From Panopea generosa (lineage: Eukaryota > Mollusca > Bivalvia > Adapedonta > Hiatellidae): 64,000 bases of DNA. The DNA lies in assembly GCA_029582155.1 (NCBI GenBank), contig CM055911.1, forward strand, positions 26,348,288 to 26,412,287. Direction: 5' to 3'. The position numbers were made by a program, and so were the translations under genes. The notes beneath the pieces are model-generated. The model was not told where the DNA came from, did not search any database, and saw nothing but the letters and a program-made list of their open reading frames with translations. Shown in pieces: positions 45,122-56,850 of the stretch. Positions within the stretch are counted from its first letter, which is position 1. Each line of letters starts with the position of its first letter.

Positions 45122-45373
45122 CAAAGAGGGATAGGAACCATCTAAATAGGTGCCATGGCCAAGTTATTATTTTTGCATATTCATTATATCAGTCCCTGTG
45201 TGGTTCCCGGGTGGTGAGTGACTGCAAGAATCAATATTGCTTATGTATGTCGTAAGAGGGGCCACATTTAGTATTGAATAGACTTTAATGACAAAAGCCA
45301 TTTCATAGCAACTTAACTGACTCCCCCTGAAATGTAGACGTGCCTATTAAATGCTAATTGAATAACTACTTAA

Positions 45374-45641
45374 ACCGGATCAAGTTTGTTTAATCGGTAG
45401 CGCGTCTGACTATCATTCCAGTGAGTTCGAATCCACAAACGGCCACAGTCTCCGTGATGATTAATATGCGACATTCAGTCTCATTGCCATTCGCGACTCA
45501 CCGCTGATTCAAGCGGGAAAGTTATCAGTTACTGGGTGTGCTCGAGTAGATCTACTTCTTAACCTTCTAGGATTCAAGCAAAGAATGGTTAAGTTAACTG
45601 ATCGTCTGTTAGCCCTCGATGGCATAAAATGATGTTAAACT
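45374..45641 (+). mobile_element. SINE family A
   Basis: Forward copy with head (TTTAATCGGTAGCGCGTCTG, GAGTTCGAATCC), body, and the end CGATGGCATAAAATGATG. Confidence 0.88.
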
Positions 45642-45959
45642 TAAAAAACAATTTTGACAAAACATGGGTAAGTGTTTTTATACTTGTAAGGGAGACAACT
45701 CCATTATGGACTATCGTTTCAATAATTAACATTTATTTCCCATGTATTTTTACCAGCGGTAAGTTCCACCGTGGCATTGATTATCTTCATCTCCCTTTAT
45801 TTATGATTTTCATTATTATTCACCCAACCCCACCCCATCAACCCCGAAAACATTTTTTTTGTAGTGATACCATATTCGACACGAGAACAATTACTCACGA
45901 TACTTAAACTGCATTCCATTAACTTGATATCACCCGAACCCCAAATGAAAAAACAGGGA

Positions 45960-46095
45960 ATTCTATGCCTGTCCCACAATTCATAGCAGTTGAACGCCCT
46001 GTGACGTCATTCAAACGTTCAGTTGAACCAAGTGATTAAATGCGGCTTTCTGACGGACTTATTCGGGAAAGCTGGGTCCGTATTACAGATTGTAT
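45960..46095 (-). repeat. Dispersed repeat, reverse partner of 3.2 kb
   Basis: CCACAATTCATAGCAGTTGA, TGACGTCATTCAAACG (octamer at 46002-46009) and GGGAAAGCTGGGTCCGTA match 3165-3325 in reverse. Confidence 0.65.
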
Positions 46096-46201
46096 TCCAT
46101 GCTCAGCTGAAGAATTCGTTCTGAACTAAAACTCGAATGGACCAAGTAAATGTAAATACTGTAAATCTCTATCTCAAAATCTCAAATCTAATAAATGTAA
46201 G

Positions 46202-46368
46202 TACAGTCAAACCTGTCTTAAGCAGCCAGTAAAGGGAATAAGCAAAAGTAGCCTTTTTAAAACAGGTTGTTGCTTAATACAGGTTAATTTGTTCTGAAAG
46301 CATGGAAATAGGAAATAGCAAATGTGTCTGTTTAAGACAGGTGGCTGCTTAGCACAGGCTTGACTGTA
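46202..46368. mobile_element. TA-flanked MITE, best copy
   Basis: A 167-bp element from TACAGTCAAACCTGTCTTAA to CACAGGCTTGACTGTA, with a quasi-palindromic interior (CAGGTTGTTGCTTAATACAG). There is no coding capacity. The ends fit a non-autonomous Tc1/mariner relative. Confidence 0.87.
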
Positions 46369-46789
46369 CATGTGAAGCTTTTTCTCAAATCTATATTAAT
46401 ACTTTCGAAATAAAGTTGGTGCTTTAATTATATGAGTTCCGAGTACGAATGTTTAGTAGAGTGTGTATAGAGTTTTATAATTTCGGGGTCAGAACAAAAT
46501 CTGTGTAAGATACTGTCATCAACAAATTTAATAGAAAAGTATCAGAATTACCTCACCTTAAGTCACCTTACCGGGTTATGTCATTTTTTCTTCTTCAAAA
46601 ACTGATACAAACAGCTTCTTGATCGGCCTAGGCTAACCTAACAGCACATATATTGGCAGGATTTTACAACAAGAACAGATACTTTTATAGTTCTTAACAT
46701 TCTTTTTTAATTTTTTTAACGTTTATTTAAGTTGCGTATAACTGGGAGGCAAATTTACCAATACATATAATTTATATATACATGCTATA

Positions 46790-47114
46790 TTGATTTATTG
46801 ATTGACTGATTGATTGATTGGCTGATTGATTGAATATTTACCGTCACTCTAATGCCATCGAGGGCTAACAGACGATTTGGTTACCTAACCACTGTTTATT
46901 TGGATCCTGGAAGGTTAACCAGTACTTGAGCACAACCCCATCTCCGCAAGTAACTTATAACTTTCCCTTTGAATCAGCGGTGAGAGACGAATGATAATGA
47001 GACGCAATGTCGTATATCAATCATCACGGACACTATGACTGAGCGGGGATTCGAACTCACGACCCCTGAATTGATAGTTAGACGCGCTATCGACTGAACT
47101 TATCGGGCCCAGCC
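46790..47114 (-). mobile_element. SINE family A with long GATT tail
   Basis: Full-length reverse copy. The tail is a repeated TTGATTGA tract at 46790-46845; the head ends CTTATCGGGCCCAGCC. Confidence 0.9.
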
Positions 47115-47625
47115 ATACTAAGTTGAACATTAGGTCACATTTATATAGATGTATACTGAGGTCCCAAATTTTAGTCGGTACTTTTATACCAATTGAACTA
47201 TTATACAAAATAAGAATATGGTATTTCTTTCCAATTTAACGACATTTGACGAAGTATGTAGAGTACTTATACAGATTTTAGACTTATTCTGTAGTCTGGC
47301 TGAAAATTACTGCCCCTTTATTTAAACCAACATTTTGTTATATATAAGCACTATCTGTATGGTTAAACAACTGGAACTGTGTAAATGATGAGAGATTACA
47401 CCACAGAATGTAAAACTTGTAAAAAAAATGAAACGATTTAGGATGATGGATAACACCAGAATGAATGTTGGTATATTTTATTTAATCGCCGATTCTGTTT
47501 GTTACCAACCCAAATTCAATTTCAGACTGCGTCTTCAGAATGCTTATCCAGGCACACAACCGACTTTAAATGTACCCTATGTGATTCCCCATGAATTTTT
47601 ACTGACTATACTTTTGGTTTTCAGT

Positions 47626-47628
<3 letters not shown>

Positions 47629-47684
<56 letters not shown>
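47629..47684. repeat. (AT)n-(GT)n microsatellite
   Basis: Alternating AT of about 45 bp running into GTGTGTGTGTG. No coding meaning. Confidence 0.95.
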
Positions 47685-48065
47685 TTTGGTCCAGCCCAAA
47701 TGTTGGTGTTAAAACTGTAATGTTTTAACACGTAATTATCGGGTACATAACTAAAATATCTCAGATAGGACATGTTGAATAATTGCTGTTTGAGTTACTG
47801 CCCTTTACTTGTAAGAAGCTACCAACTAGAAAGCAAGTTGGATAATTGTTGATTCTGGTTTAATGTATTTTTTCGGTTTTTCATTTTTCTTGTTTTGTTT
47901 TTTAGTTTTTAGTTTGAATATTACTTTGGCCATCATATTGACGTCATATCACCTTTTGACATGTCATAAAAACTCATTCATTCATGCATTAATTCATTTC
48001 TTATTAATTAATACACTGATTTATTCACTGATTTACTTATGCATTCATTCCTATATACAAACGAA

Positions 48066-48172
48066 CATCCATCCATCCATCCATCCATCCATTCATTCAT
48101 TCATTCATTCATTCATTCATTCATTCATTCATTCATTCATTCATTCATTCATTTATTCATTCTTATATTCAT
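48066..48172. repeat. (CATC)n-(CATT)n microsatellite
   Basis: ATCC repeats switch to ATTC repeats at about 48092. The 126-codon open frame over it is repeat-driven (SIHPSIH, FIHSFIHS). Confidence 0.95.
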
Positions 48173-48744
48173 TCAACAAACGGAAAATTAACATTACAAG
48201 GCACATTTTTAAAAGTTTACATTTTCAACTATGTGCAAATTAGCCTGTCATTCATTGGTACAACATTCTCCAAATTTCTGTTTTAAATTGGCCCCTTTTG
48301 TCGCCACCTGGTGTAAAGATCGAACTCAATACGGGTGTAACCAACTGTCACTCGAACCGTTGTACCGACCATATAATACGACCCACAGTGTGAAACATGC
48401 AACACCTTATTATGAAACCATTTTGTTTGTGACGTAACATGTTGATATACATTTGTCATTCGAAACCCCTCGTTTAATGCATTATCATTCACACCCATGC
48501 ACGTGTCTCATTACCAAGTCACACTAACGCTTTTGTTTTGGGGAAGTCATATTGATTCGCTCGGAAGAGTTTTGTTTTTACAGTCAATATTGATGACGCC
48601 TGTGATTTAATGCACTTCCGTTCAAGGCTGGCAAAATGCATTGTGAGAGAAATCCTTCAATCCTAAAATTAACACAGTCATGTCAGTTGTCTTTTGTTAT
48701 ATTAAATTTATTCATTTTATATTTAGTACATTGTTTTAATTATT

Positions 48745-48962
48745 ATTTTTCATAAGGTTTAACGCCATATTCGACATATTTTAGGCTATATTTGGAATCT
48801 CCATCTTTATTTGTGGAAGAAGATCTCAGAATGAATCTGAGTAGAACCGCCATTTGCAAGTAACTGGCAAACTTTCACACATAGTAATTGGAACGAGCGA
48901 GACAAGAAACTACAACCGTAGCGGTGAGAGGTTAGTGATCTTGAGATGGCGACTTGGAACAC
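48745..48962 (+). repeat. Interspersed repeat family E
   Basis: AAGGTTTAACGCCATATTCG, AGATCTCAGAATGAATCTGA, CAAGTAACTGGCAAACTTTC, then AGCGGTGAGAGGTTAGTGAT. Same order as at 15.2 kb. Confidence 0.65.
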
Positions 48963-51900
48963 TCAGATAGTTAATATAACAGATGCCTGTGGGATCAGCA
49001 GCAGGGTCACATTTCTTTATACTTTTTCTGTAAAACTTTTTCTGAGTTTTGGTTAGACTACGAAATGAGATTTTTTTCTAAAGTGAGAAAGCTGGAGGGA
49101 GAGAGCTAAGCGACCCACTGTTCAAACTTTCTTAGCTTTGGTGAACCTTTATTTTATGCCCTAACCGACTTAGTACAGGCTCAGTTAGAGAGTTTGTGCG
49201 CATGCGTGTGGTCTACATAACGAATAGCCAGTTTAATAAATATTTTTTATGAAAACATGAGTCTGAACAGCATTTGCTCTCATTACATACAAAACGCAGT
49301 TTATGATGGCAATATATTGGTTTATACAGTTTATGATTTCCGTATGTAGGTTTATACAGTTTATGATTTCCATATGTTGGTTTATACAGTTTATGACGTC
49401 AATATGTTGGTTTATACAACTTATGATGTCCATATGTACGTTTATACAGTTTATGACGTCAATATGTTGGTTAATACAGTTTATGACGTCCATATGTTGG
49501 TTTATACAGAGTATGACGTCCATATGTTCGTTATTACAGTTTATGACTTCCATATGTTGGTTTGTACAGTTTATGATGTCCATATTTTGGTTTATACAGT
49601 TTATGATGTCAATATTTCGGTTGTTACAGTTTATGACGTCAATATGTTGGTTTATACAGTTTATGACGTCCATATGTAGGTTTATACAGTTTATGACGTC
49701 AATATGTTGGTTTATACAGTTTATGACGACCATATTTTGGTTTATATTGTTTATGACGTCCATATGTACGTTTAAACAGTTTATGACGACCATATGTACG
49801 TTTAAACAGTTTATGACGTCCATAGGTAGGTTTAAACAGTATATGATGTCCACATGTAGGTTGAAATAGTTTATGATGTCCATATGTAGGTTTATACAGT
49901 TTATGACGTCTGTTGGTTGGTTTATACAGTTTTTGATGTCCACATGTAGGTTTAAACAGTTTATGATGTCCATATGTAGGTTTAAACATTTTATGATAAC
50001 CACATGTAGGTTTATACTGTTTATGATATCCACATGTAGGTTTATACAGTATATGATGTCCACATGTAGGTTTATACAGTTTATGATATCCACATGGAAG
50101 TTTATACAGTTAATGATATCCACATGTAGGTTTATACAGTTAATGATGTCCATAGGAAGGTTTATACAGATTATGATATCCATACGAGGTTTATACAGTT
50201 AATGATGTCCATATATAGGTTTATACAGTTTATGATATCCATATGTAGGTTATACAGTTTATGATATCCACATGGAGGTTTATACAGTTAATGATATCCA
50301 CATGTAGGTTTATACAGTTTATGATATCCACATGTAGGTTATACAGTTAATGATATCCACATGGAGGTTTATACAGTTAATGATATCCACATGTAGGTTT
50401 ATACAGTATATGATGTCCACATGTAGGTTTATACAGTTAATGATGTGCACATGTAGTTTATACAGTTTATGATATCCATATGTAGATTTATACAGAATAT
50501 GATGTCCATATGTAAGTTTAAACAGTTTATGGTATTCATATGTAGGTTTATACAGTTCATGATGTCCATATGTAGGTTTATACAGTTCATGATATCCATA
50601 TGTAGGTTTATACAGTTCATAATGTCCATAGATAGGTTTATACAGTATATGATGTCCACATGTAGGTTTATACAGTTAATGATGTGCACATGTAGGTTTA
50701 TACAGTTTATGATATCCATATGTAGATTTAAACAGTATATGATGTCATTATGTAGGTTTAAACAGTATATGATGTCCATATGTAGGTTTAAACAGTTTAT
50801 GATATTCATATGTAGGTTTATACAGTTCATGATGTCCATATGTAGGTTTATACAGTTCATGATATCCATATGTAGGTTTATACAGTTCATGATGTCCATA
50901 GATAGGTTTATACAGTTTATGATGTCCATATGTAGGTTTATACATTTTATGCTATCAATATGTAGGTTTATACAGTTTATGATGTCCATATGTAGGTTTA
51001 AACAGTTTATGATGTCCATATGTAGGTTTATACAGTTTATGATGTCCACATGTAGATTTATACAGTTTATGATATCCACATGTAGTTTTATACAGTTTAT
51101 GATGTCCATACGTAGGTTTATACAGTTGATGATGTCCATATGTTGGTTAATACAGTTTATGATATCCATATGTAAGTTTGTACTGTTTATGATATCCACA
51201 TGTAGGTTTGTACAGTTTATGATATCCACATGTAGATTTATACAGATCATGATGTCAATATGTAGATTTATACAGTTTATGATACCCACATGTAGGTTTA
51301 TACGGTTTATGATGTCCAAATGTAGGTTTATACAGTTTATGATGTCCACATGTAGGTTTATACAGTTTATGATATCCATATGTAGGTTTATACAGTTTAT
51401 CATGTCCATATGTAGGTTTATACAGTTTATCATGTCCATATGTAAGTTTATACAGTTCATGATGTCCATATGTAGGTTTATACAGTTTATGATGTCCATA
51501 TGTAGGTTTATACAGTTTATGATATCCATATGTAGGTTTATACAGTTTATGATGTAAATATGTAGGTTTATACAGATTATGATATACATATGTAGGTTTA
51601 TACAGTTTATGATGTCCATTTGTTGGTTTATACAGTTTATGATATTCGTATGTAGGTTTATATAGTTTATGATATCCATATGTAGGTTTAAACCGTTTAT
51701 TATGTCAATATGTTTGTTTAAAGAGTATATGATATGCATGTATTGGTTTATACAGTTTATGATATCCATATGTTGGTTTATACAGTTTATGATGTCCATT
51801 TGTAAGGTTAAACAGTTTATGACGTCCATATGTAGGTTTAAACAGTTTACGATTTCCATGTGTTGGTTTATACAGTTTATGATTTCCATGTGTTGGTTTA

Positions 51901-52140
51901 AATAGTTTATGATGTCCATATGAAGGTTTAAACATTTTATGATGTCCATACGTAGGTTTTTACAGTTTATGATGATTATATGTAAGTTTAAACAGTTTAC
52001 GTTCTCCATGTGTACGTTTATTCAGTTCATGATGTCCATATGTTGGTTTATACAGTTTATGATATCCATATGTAGGTTTATACAGTTTATGATATCCATA
52101 TGTAGGTGTATACAGTTTATGATATCCATATGTAGGTTTA

Positions 52141-52900
52141 TACTGTTTATCATATCCATATGTTGGTTTATACAGTTTATGATTTCCACATGTATGTTTA
52201 AAAAGTTTATGATGTCTATATATAGGTTTAAACAGTTTACGATTTCCATTTGTTGGTTTATTCAGTTTATGATATCCATATGTAGGTTTAAACAGTTTAT
52301 GGTGTCCACATGTAGGTGTATACAGTTTATGATATCCATATGTTGGTTTATACAGTTTATGATATCCATATTTAGGTTTAAACAGTTTATGATGTCCACA
52401 TGTAGGTTTATACAGTTTATGATCTCCACATGTAGGTTTATACAGTTTATGATCTCCATATGTAGGTGTATACAGTTTATGATATCCATATGTAGGTTTA
52501 TACTGTTTATCATATCCATATGTTGGTTTATACAGTTTATGATTTCCACATGTATGTTTAAAAAGTTTATGATGTCCATATATAGGTTTAAACAGTTTAC
52601 GATTTCCATTTCTTGGTTTATTCAGTTTATGATTACCATATGTAGGTTTAAACAGTTTATGATGTCCACATGTAGGTGTATACAGTTTATGATATCCATA
52701 TGTTGGTTTATACAGTTTATGATATTCATATGTAGGTTTAAACAGTTTATGATGTCCACATGTAGGTTTATACAGTTTATGATCTCCATATGTAGGTTTA
52801 TACAGATTATGATGTCCATATGTATGTTTACACAGTTTATGATATCCACATGTAGGTTTATACACTTTATAATATCCACATGTAGGTTTATACAGTTAAT
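52141..52900. repeat. 360-bp higher-order repeat within the array
   Basis: The segment starting TACTGTTTATCATATCC at 52141 recurs at 52501 (360 bp, 12 units) and again at 53131 (630 bp, 21 units), with the same following variants (GATTTCCACATGTATG, then AAAAAGTTTATG). A further pair of TAAAGTGAATG units lies at 53251 and 53550. Confidence 0.85.
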
Positions 52901-54480
52901 GATATCCACATGGAAGTTTATACAGTTAATGATATCCACATGGGTGATTATACAGTTTATGATGTCCATATGTAGGTTTATACAGTTCATGATATCAAAA
53001 TGTAGGTTTATACAGTTTATGATGTCCATATGTCGGTTTATACAGTTTATGATATCCATATGTAGGTTTATACAGTTTATGATATCCATATGTAGGTGTA
53101 TACAGTTTATGATATCCATATGTAGGTTTATACTGTTTATCATATCCATGTGTTGGTTTATACAGTTTATGATTACCACATGTATGTTTAAAAAGTTGAT
53201 GATGTCCATATGTAGGTTTATACAGTTTATGATATCCATATGTAGGTTTATAAAGTGAATGATATCCATATGTTTGTTTATACAGTTAATGATGTCCATT
53301 TGTAGGTTTATACATGTTTTGATATCCATATGTTGGTTTATACAGTTTATGATATCCACATGTAGGTTTATACAGTTTATGATATCCATCTGTAGGTTTA
53401 AACAGTTTATGATGTCCACATGTAGGTTTAAAAAGTGAATGATATCCACTTGTATGTTTATACAGTTTATGATATCCATTGTAGGTTTAAACAGTTTATG
53501 ATGTCCATATGTAGGTTTATACAGTTTATGATATCCATATGTAGGTTTATAAAGTGAATGATATCCATATGTTTGTTTATACAGTTAATGATGTCCATTT
53601 GTAGGTTAATACATGTTATGATATCCATATGTTGGTTTATACAGTTTATGATATCCATATGTAGGTTTAAACAGTTTATGATGTGCACATGTAGGTTTAA
53701 AAAGTGAATGATATCCATATGTATGTTTATACAGTTTATGATATCCATTGTAAGTTTATACAGTTTATGATATCAATATATAGGTTCATACAATTTATGA
53801 TATCGATATGTAAATTTAAACAGTTGATGATGTCCATATGTTGGTTTATACAGTTTATGATATTTATATGTAGTATTAAACAGTTTATGATTTCCATGTG
53901 TTTGTTTATACAGTTGATGATGTCCATATATAGGTTTATACAGTTTTTGATGACCATATATTGGTTGATACAGTTGATGACGTTCATGTGTATGTTTGTA
54001 AAGTTGATGACGTTCATATTTGGGTTTATACAGTTTATGACGTCAATATGTAGGTTTAAACAGTTTATGATGTCTATATGCAAGTTTAAACAGTTCATGA
54101 TTTCCGTGTGCAGGTTTATACAGTTGATGATGTGGGTCCCGACTGTTCTGTAAGTTTATACAGTTTATGTCGTCCATATGTCGGTTTATACAGTTTATGA
54201 TGTCCATGTGTTGGTTTATACAGATAATGACTACCATGTGTTGGTTTACACAGTTACTGACGTCCATGTGTTGGTTTATACAGTTAATGACTACCATGTG
54301 TTGGTTTACACAGTTACTGACGTCCATGTGTTGGTTTAAACAGTTTATGACGTCAATATGAAGGTTTATACAGTTTATGACGTCATTGTGTAGGTTTATA
54401 AAGTTTATAACGTCCGTGTTTAGGTTTAAAAAGTTTATGATGTCCATATGCAAGTTTAAACTGTTTATGATTTTCCGTGT

Positions 54481-56850
54481 GTTGATTTATACAGTTTATA
54501 ATGTCCTTATGTTGGTCTATACAGTTTATGATGTCCTTATGTTGGTCTATACAGTTTATGATGTCCTTATGTTGGTCTATACAGTTTATGATGTCCTTAT
54601 GTTAGTTTATACAGTTTATGATGTCCTTATGTTGGTTTATAGAGTTTATGATGTCAATATGTAGGTTTATACAGTTTATGATGTCATTATGTTGGTTTAT
54701 ACAATTTATGATGTCATTATGTTGGTTTATACAGTTTATGATGTCATTATGTAGGTTTATACAGTTTATGATATACATATGTAGGTTTATACAGTTTATG
54801 ATGTCCTTATGTTAGTTTATACAGTTTATGATGTCCTTATGTTGGTTTATACAGTTTATAATGTCCATATGTAGGTTTATACAGTTTATGATGTCCTTAT
54901 GTTGGTTTATACAGTTTATGATGTCCATATGTAGGTTTATACAGTTTATGATATACATATGTAGGTTTATACAGTTTATGATGTCCTTATGTTGGTTTAT
55001 ACAGTTTATGATGTCCTTCTGTTGGTTTATACAGTTTATGATGTCCATATGTAGGTTTATACAGTTTATGATGTCCTTATGTTGGTTTATACAGTTTATG
55101 ATGTCCATATGTAGGTTTATACAGTTTATGATATACATATGTAGGTTTATACAGTTTATGATGTCCTTATGTTGGTTTATACAGTTTATGATATCTTTCT
55201 GTTGGTTTATACAGTTTATGATGTCCATATGTAGGTTTATACAGTTTATGATGTCCTTATGTTGGTTTATACAGTTTATGATGTCCATATGTAAGTTTAT
55301 ACAGTTTATGATATACATATGTAGGTTTATACAGTTTATGATGTCCTTATGTTGGTTTATACAGTTTATGATGTTCTTATGTTGGTTTATACAGTTTATG
55401 ATGTCAATATGTAGGTTTATACAGTTAATGACTACCATGTGTTGGTTTACACAGTAACTGACGTCCATGTGTTGGTTTATACAGTTAATGACCTCCATGT
55501 GTTGGTTTACACAGTTACTGACGTCCATGTGTTGGTTTAAACAGTTTATGACGTCAATATGAAGGTTTATACAGTTTATGACGTCATTGTGTAGGTTTAT
55601 AAAGTTTATAACGTCCGTGTTTAGGTTTAAAAAGTTTATGATGTCCATATGCAAGTTTAAACTGTTTATGATTTTCCGTGTGTTGATTTATACAGTTTAT
55701 AATGTCCTTATGTTGGTCTATACAGTTTATGATGTCCTTATGTTGGTCTATACAGTTTATGATGTCCTTATGTTGGTCTATACAGTTTATGATGTCCTTA
55801 TGTTGGTTTATAGAGTTTATGATGTCAATATGTAGGTTTATACAGTTTATGATGTCATTATGTTGGTTTATACAATTTATGATGTCATTATGTTGGTTTA
55901 TACAGTTTATGATGTCATTATGTAGGTTTATACAGTTTATGATATACATATGTAGGTTTATACAGTTTATGATGTCCTTATGTTGGTTTATACAGTTTAT
56001 GATGTCCTTATGTTGGTTTATACAGTTTATAATGTCCATATGTAGGTTTATACAGTTTATGATGTCCTTATGTTGGTTTATACAGTTTATGATGTCCATA
56101 TGTAGGTTTATACAGTTTATGATATACATATGTAGGTTTATACAGTTTATGATGTCCTTATGTTGGTTTATACAGTTTATGATGTCCTTCTGTTGGTTTA
56201 TACAGTTTATGATGTCCATATGTAGGTTTATACAGTTTATGATGTCCTTATGTTGGTTTATACAGTTTATGATGTCCATATGTAGGTTTATACAGTTTAT
56301 GATATACATATGTAGGTTTATACAGTTTATGATGTCCTTATGTTGGTTTATACAGTTTATGATATCTTTCTGTTGGTTTATACAGTTTATGATGTCCATA
56401 TGTAGGTTTATACAGTTTATGATGTCCTTATGTTGGTTTATACAGTTTATGATGTCCATATGTAAGTTTATACAGTGTATGATATACATATGTAGGTTTA
56501 TACAGTTTATGATGTCCTTATGTTGGTTTATACAGTTTATGATGTTCTTATGTTGGTTTATACAGTTTATGATGTCAATATGTAGGTTTATACAGTTAAT
56601 GACTACCATGTGTTGGTTTACACAGTAACTGACGTCCATGTGTTGGTTTATACAGTTAATGACCTCCATGTGTTGGTTTACACAGTTACTGACGTCCATG
56701 TGTTGGTTTATACAGTTTATGACGTCAATATGAAGGTTTATACAGTTTATGACGTCATTGTGTAGGTTTATAAAGTTGATGACGTCAATGTGTAGGTTTA
56801 AAAAGTTTATGATGTCCATATGCAAGTTTAAACTGTTAATGGTTTCCGTG
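54481..56850. repeat. Higher-order duplication of the 30-bp array
   Basis: Unusual units recur in the same order. The TGCAAGTTTAAACTG variant occurs at 54449, 55650, 56821, 57731 and 58361, giving spacings of 1201, 1171, 910 and 630 bp. The block from 54.5 to 55.65 kb is almost identical to 55.68-56.8 kb. A paired 60-bp variant (TTAATGACTACCATG with TTACTGACGTCC) also recurs once per block. Confidence 0.85.

Larger units (their letters stand above)
47115..48744. other. Gene-free stretch with microsatellites
   Basis: Besides the AT/GT and CATC/CATT tracts there is no recognised feature. Open frames of 63-126 codons are repeat-driven or at chance level. Confidence 0.5.

Noticed and set aside
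47863-48243. 126-codon open frame at the CATC/CATT tract
   Set aside because: Half of it is the microsatellite translation, and the rest is hydrophobic AT-rich noise.
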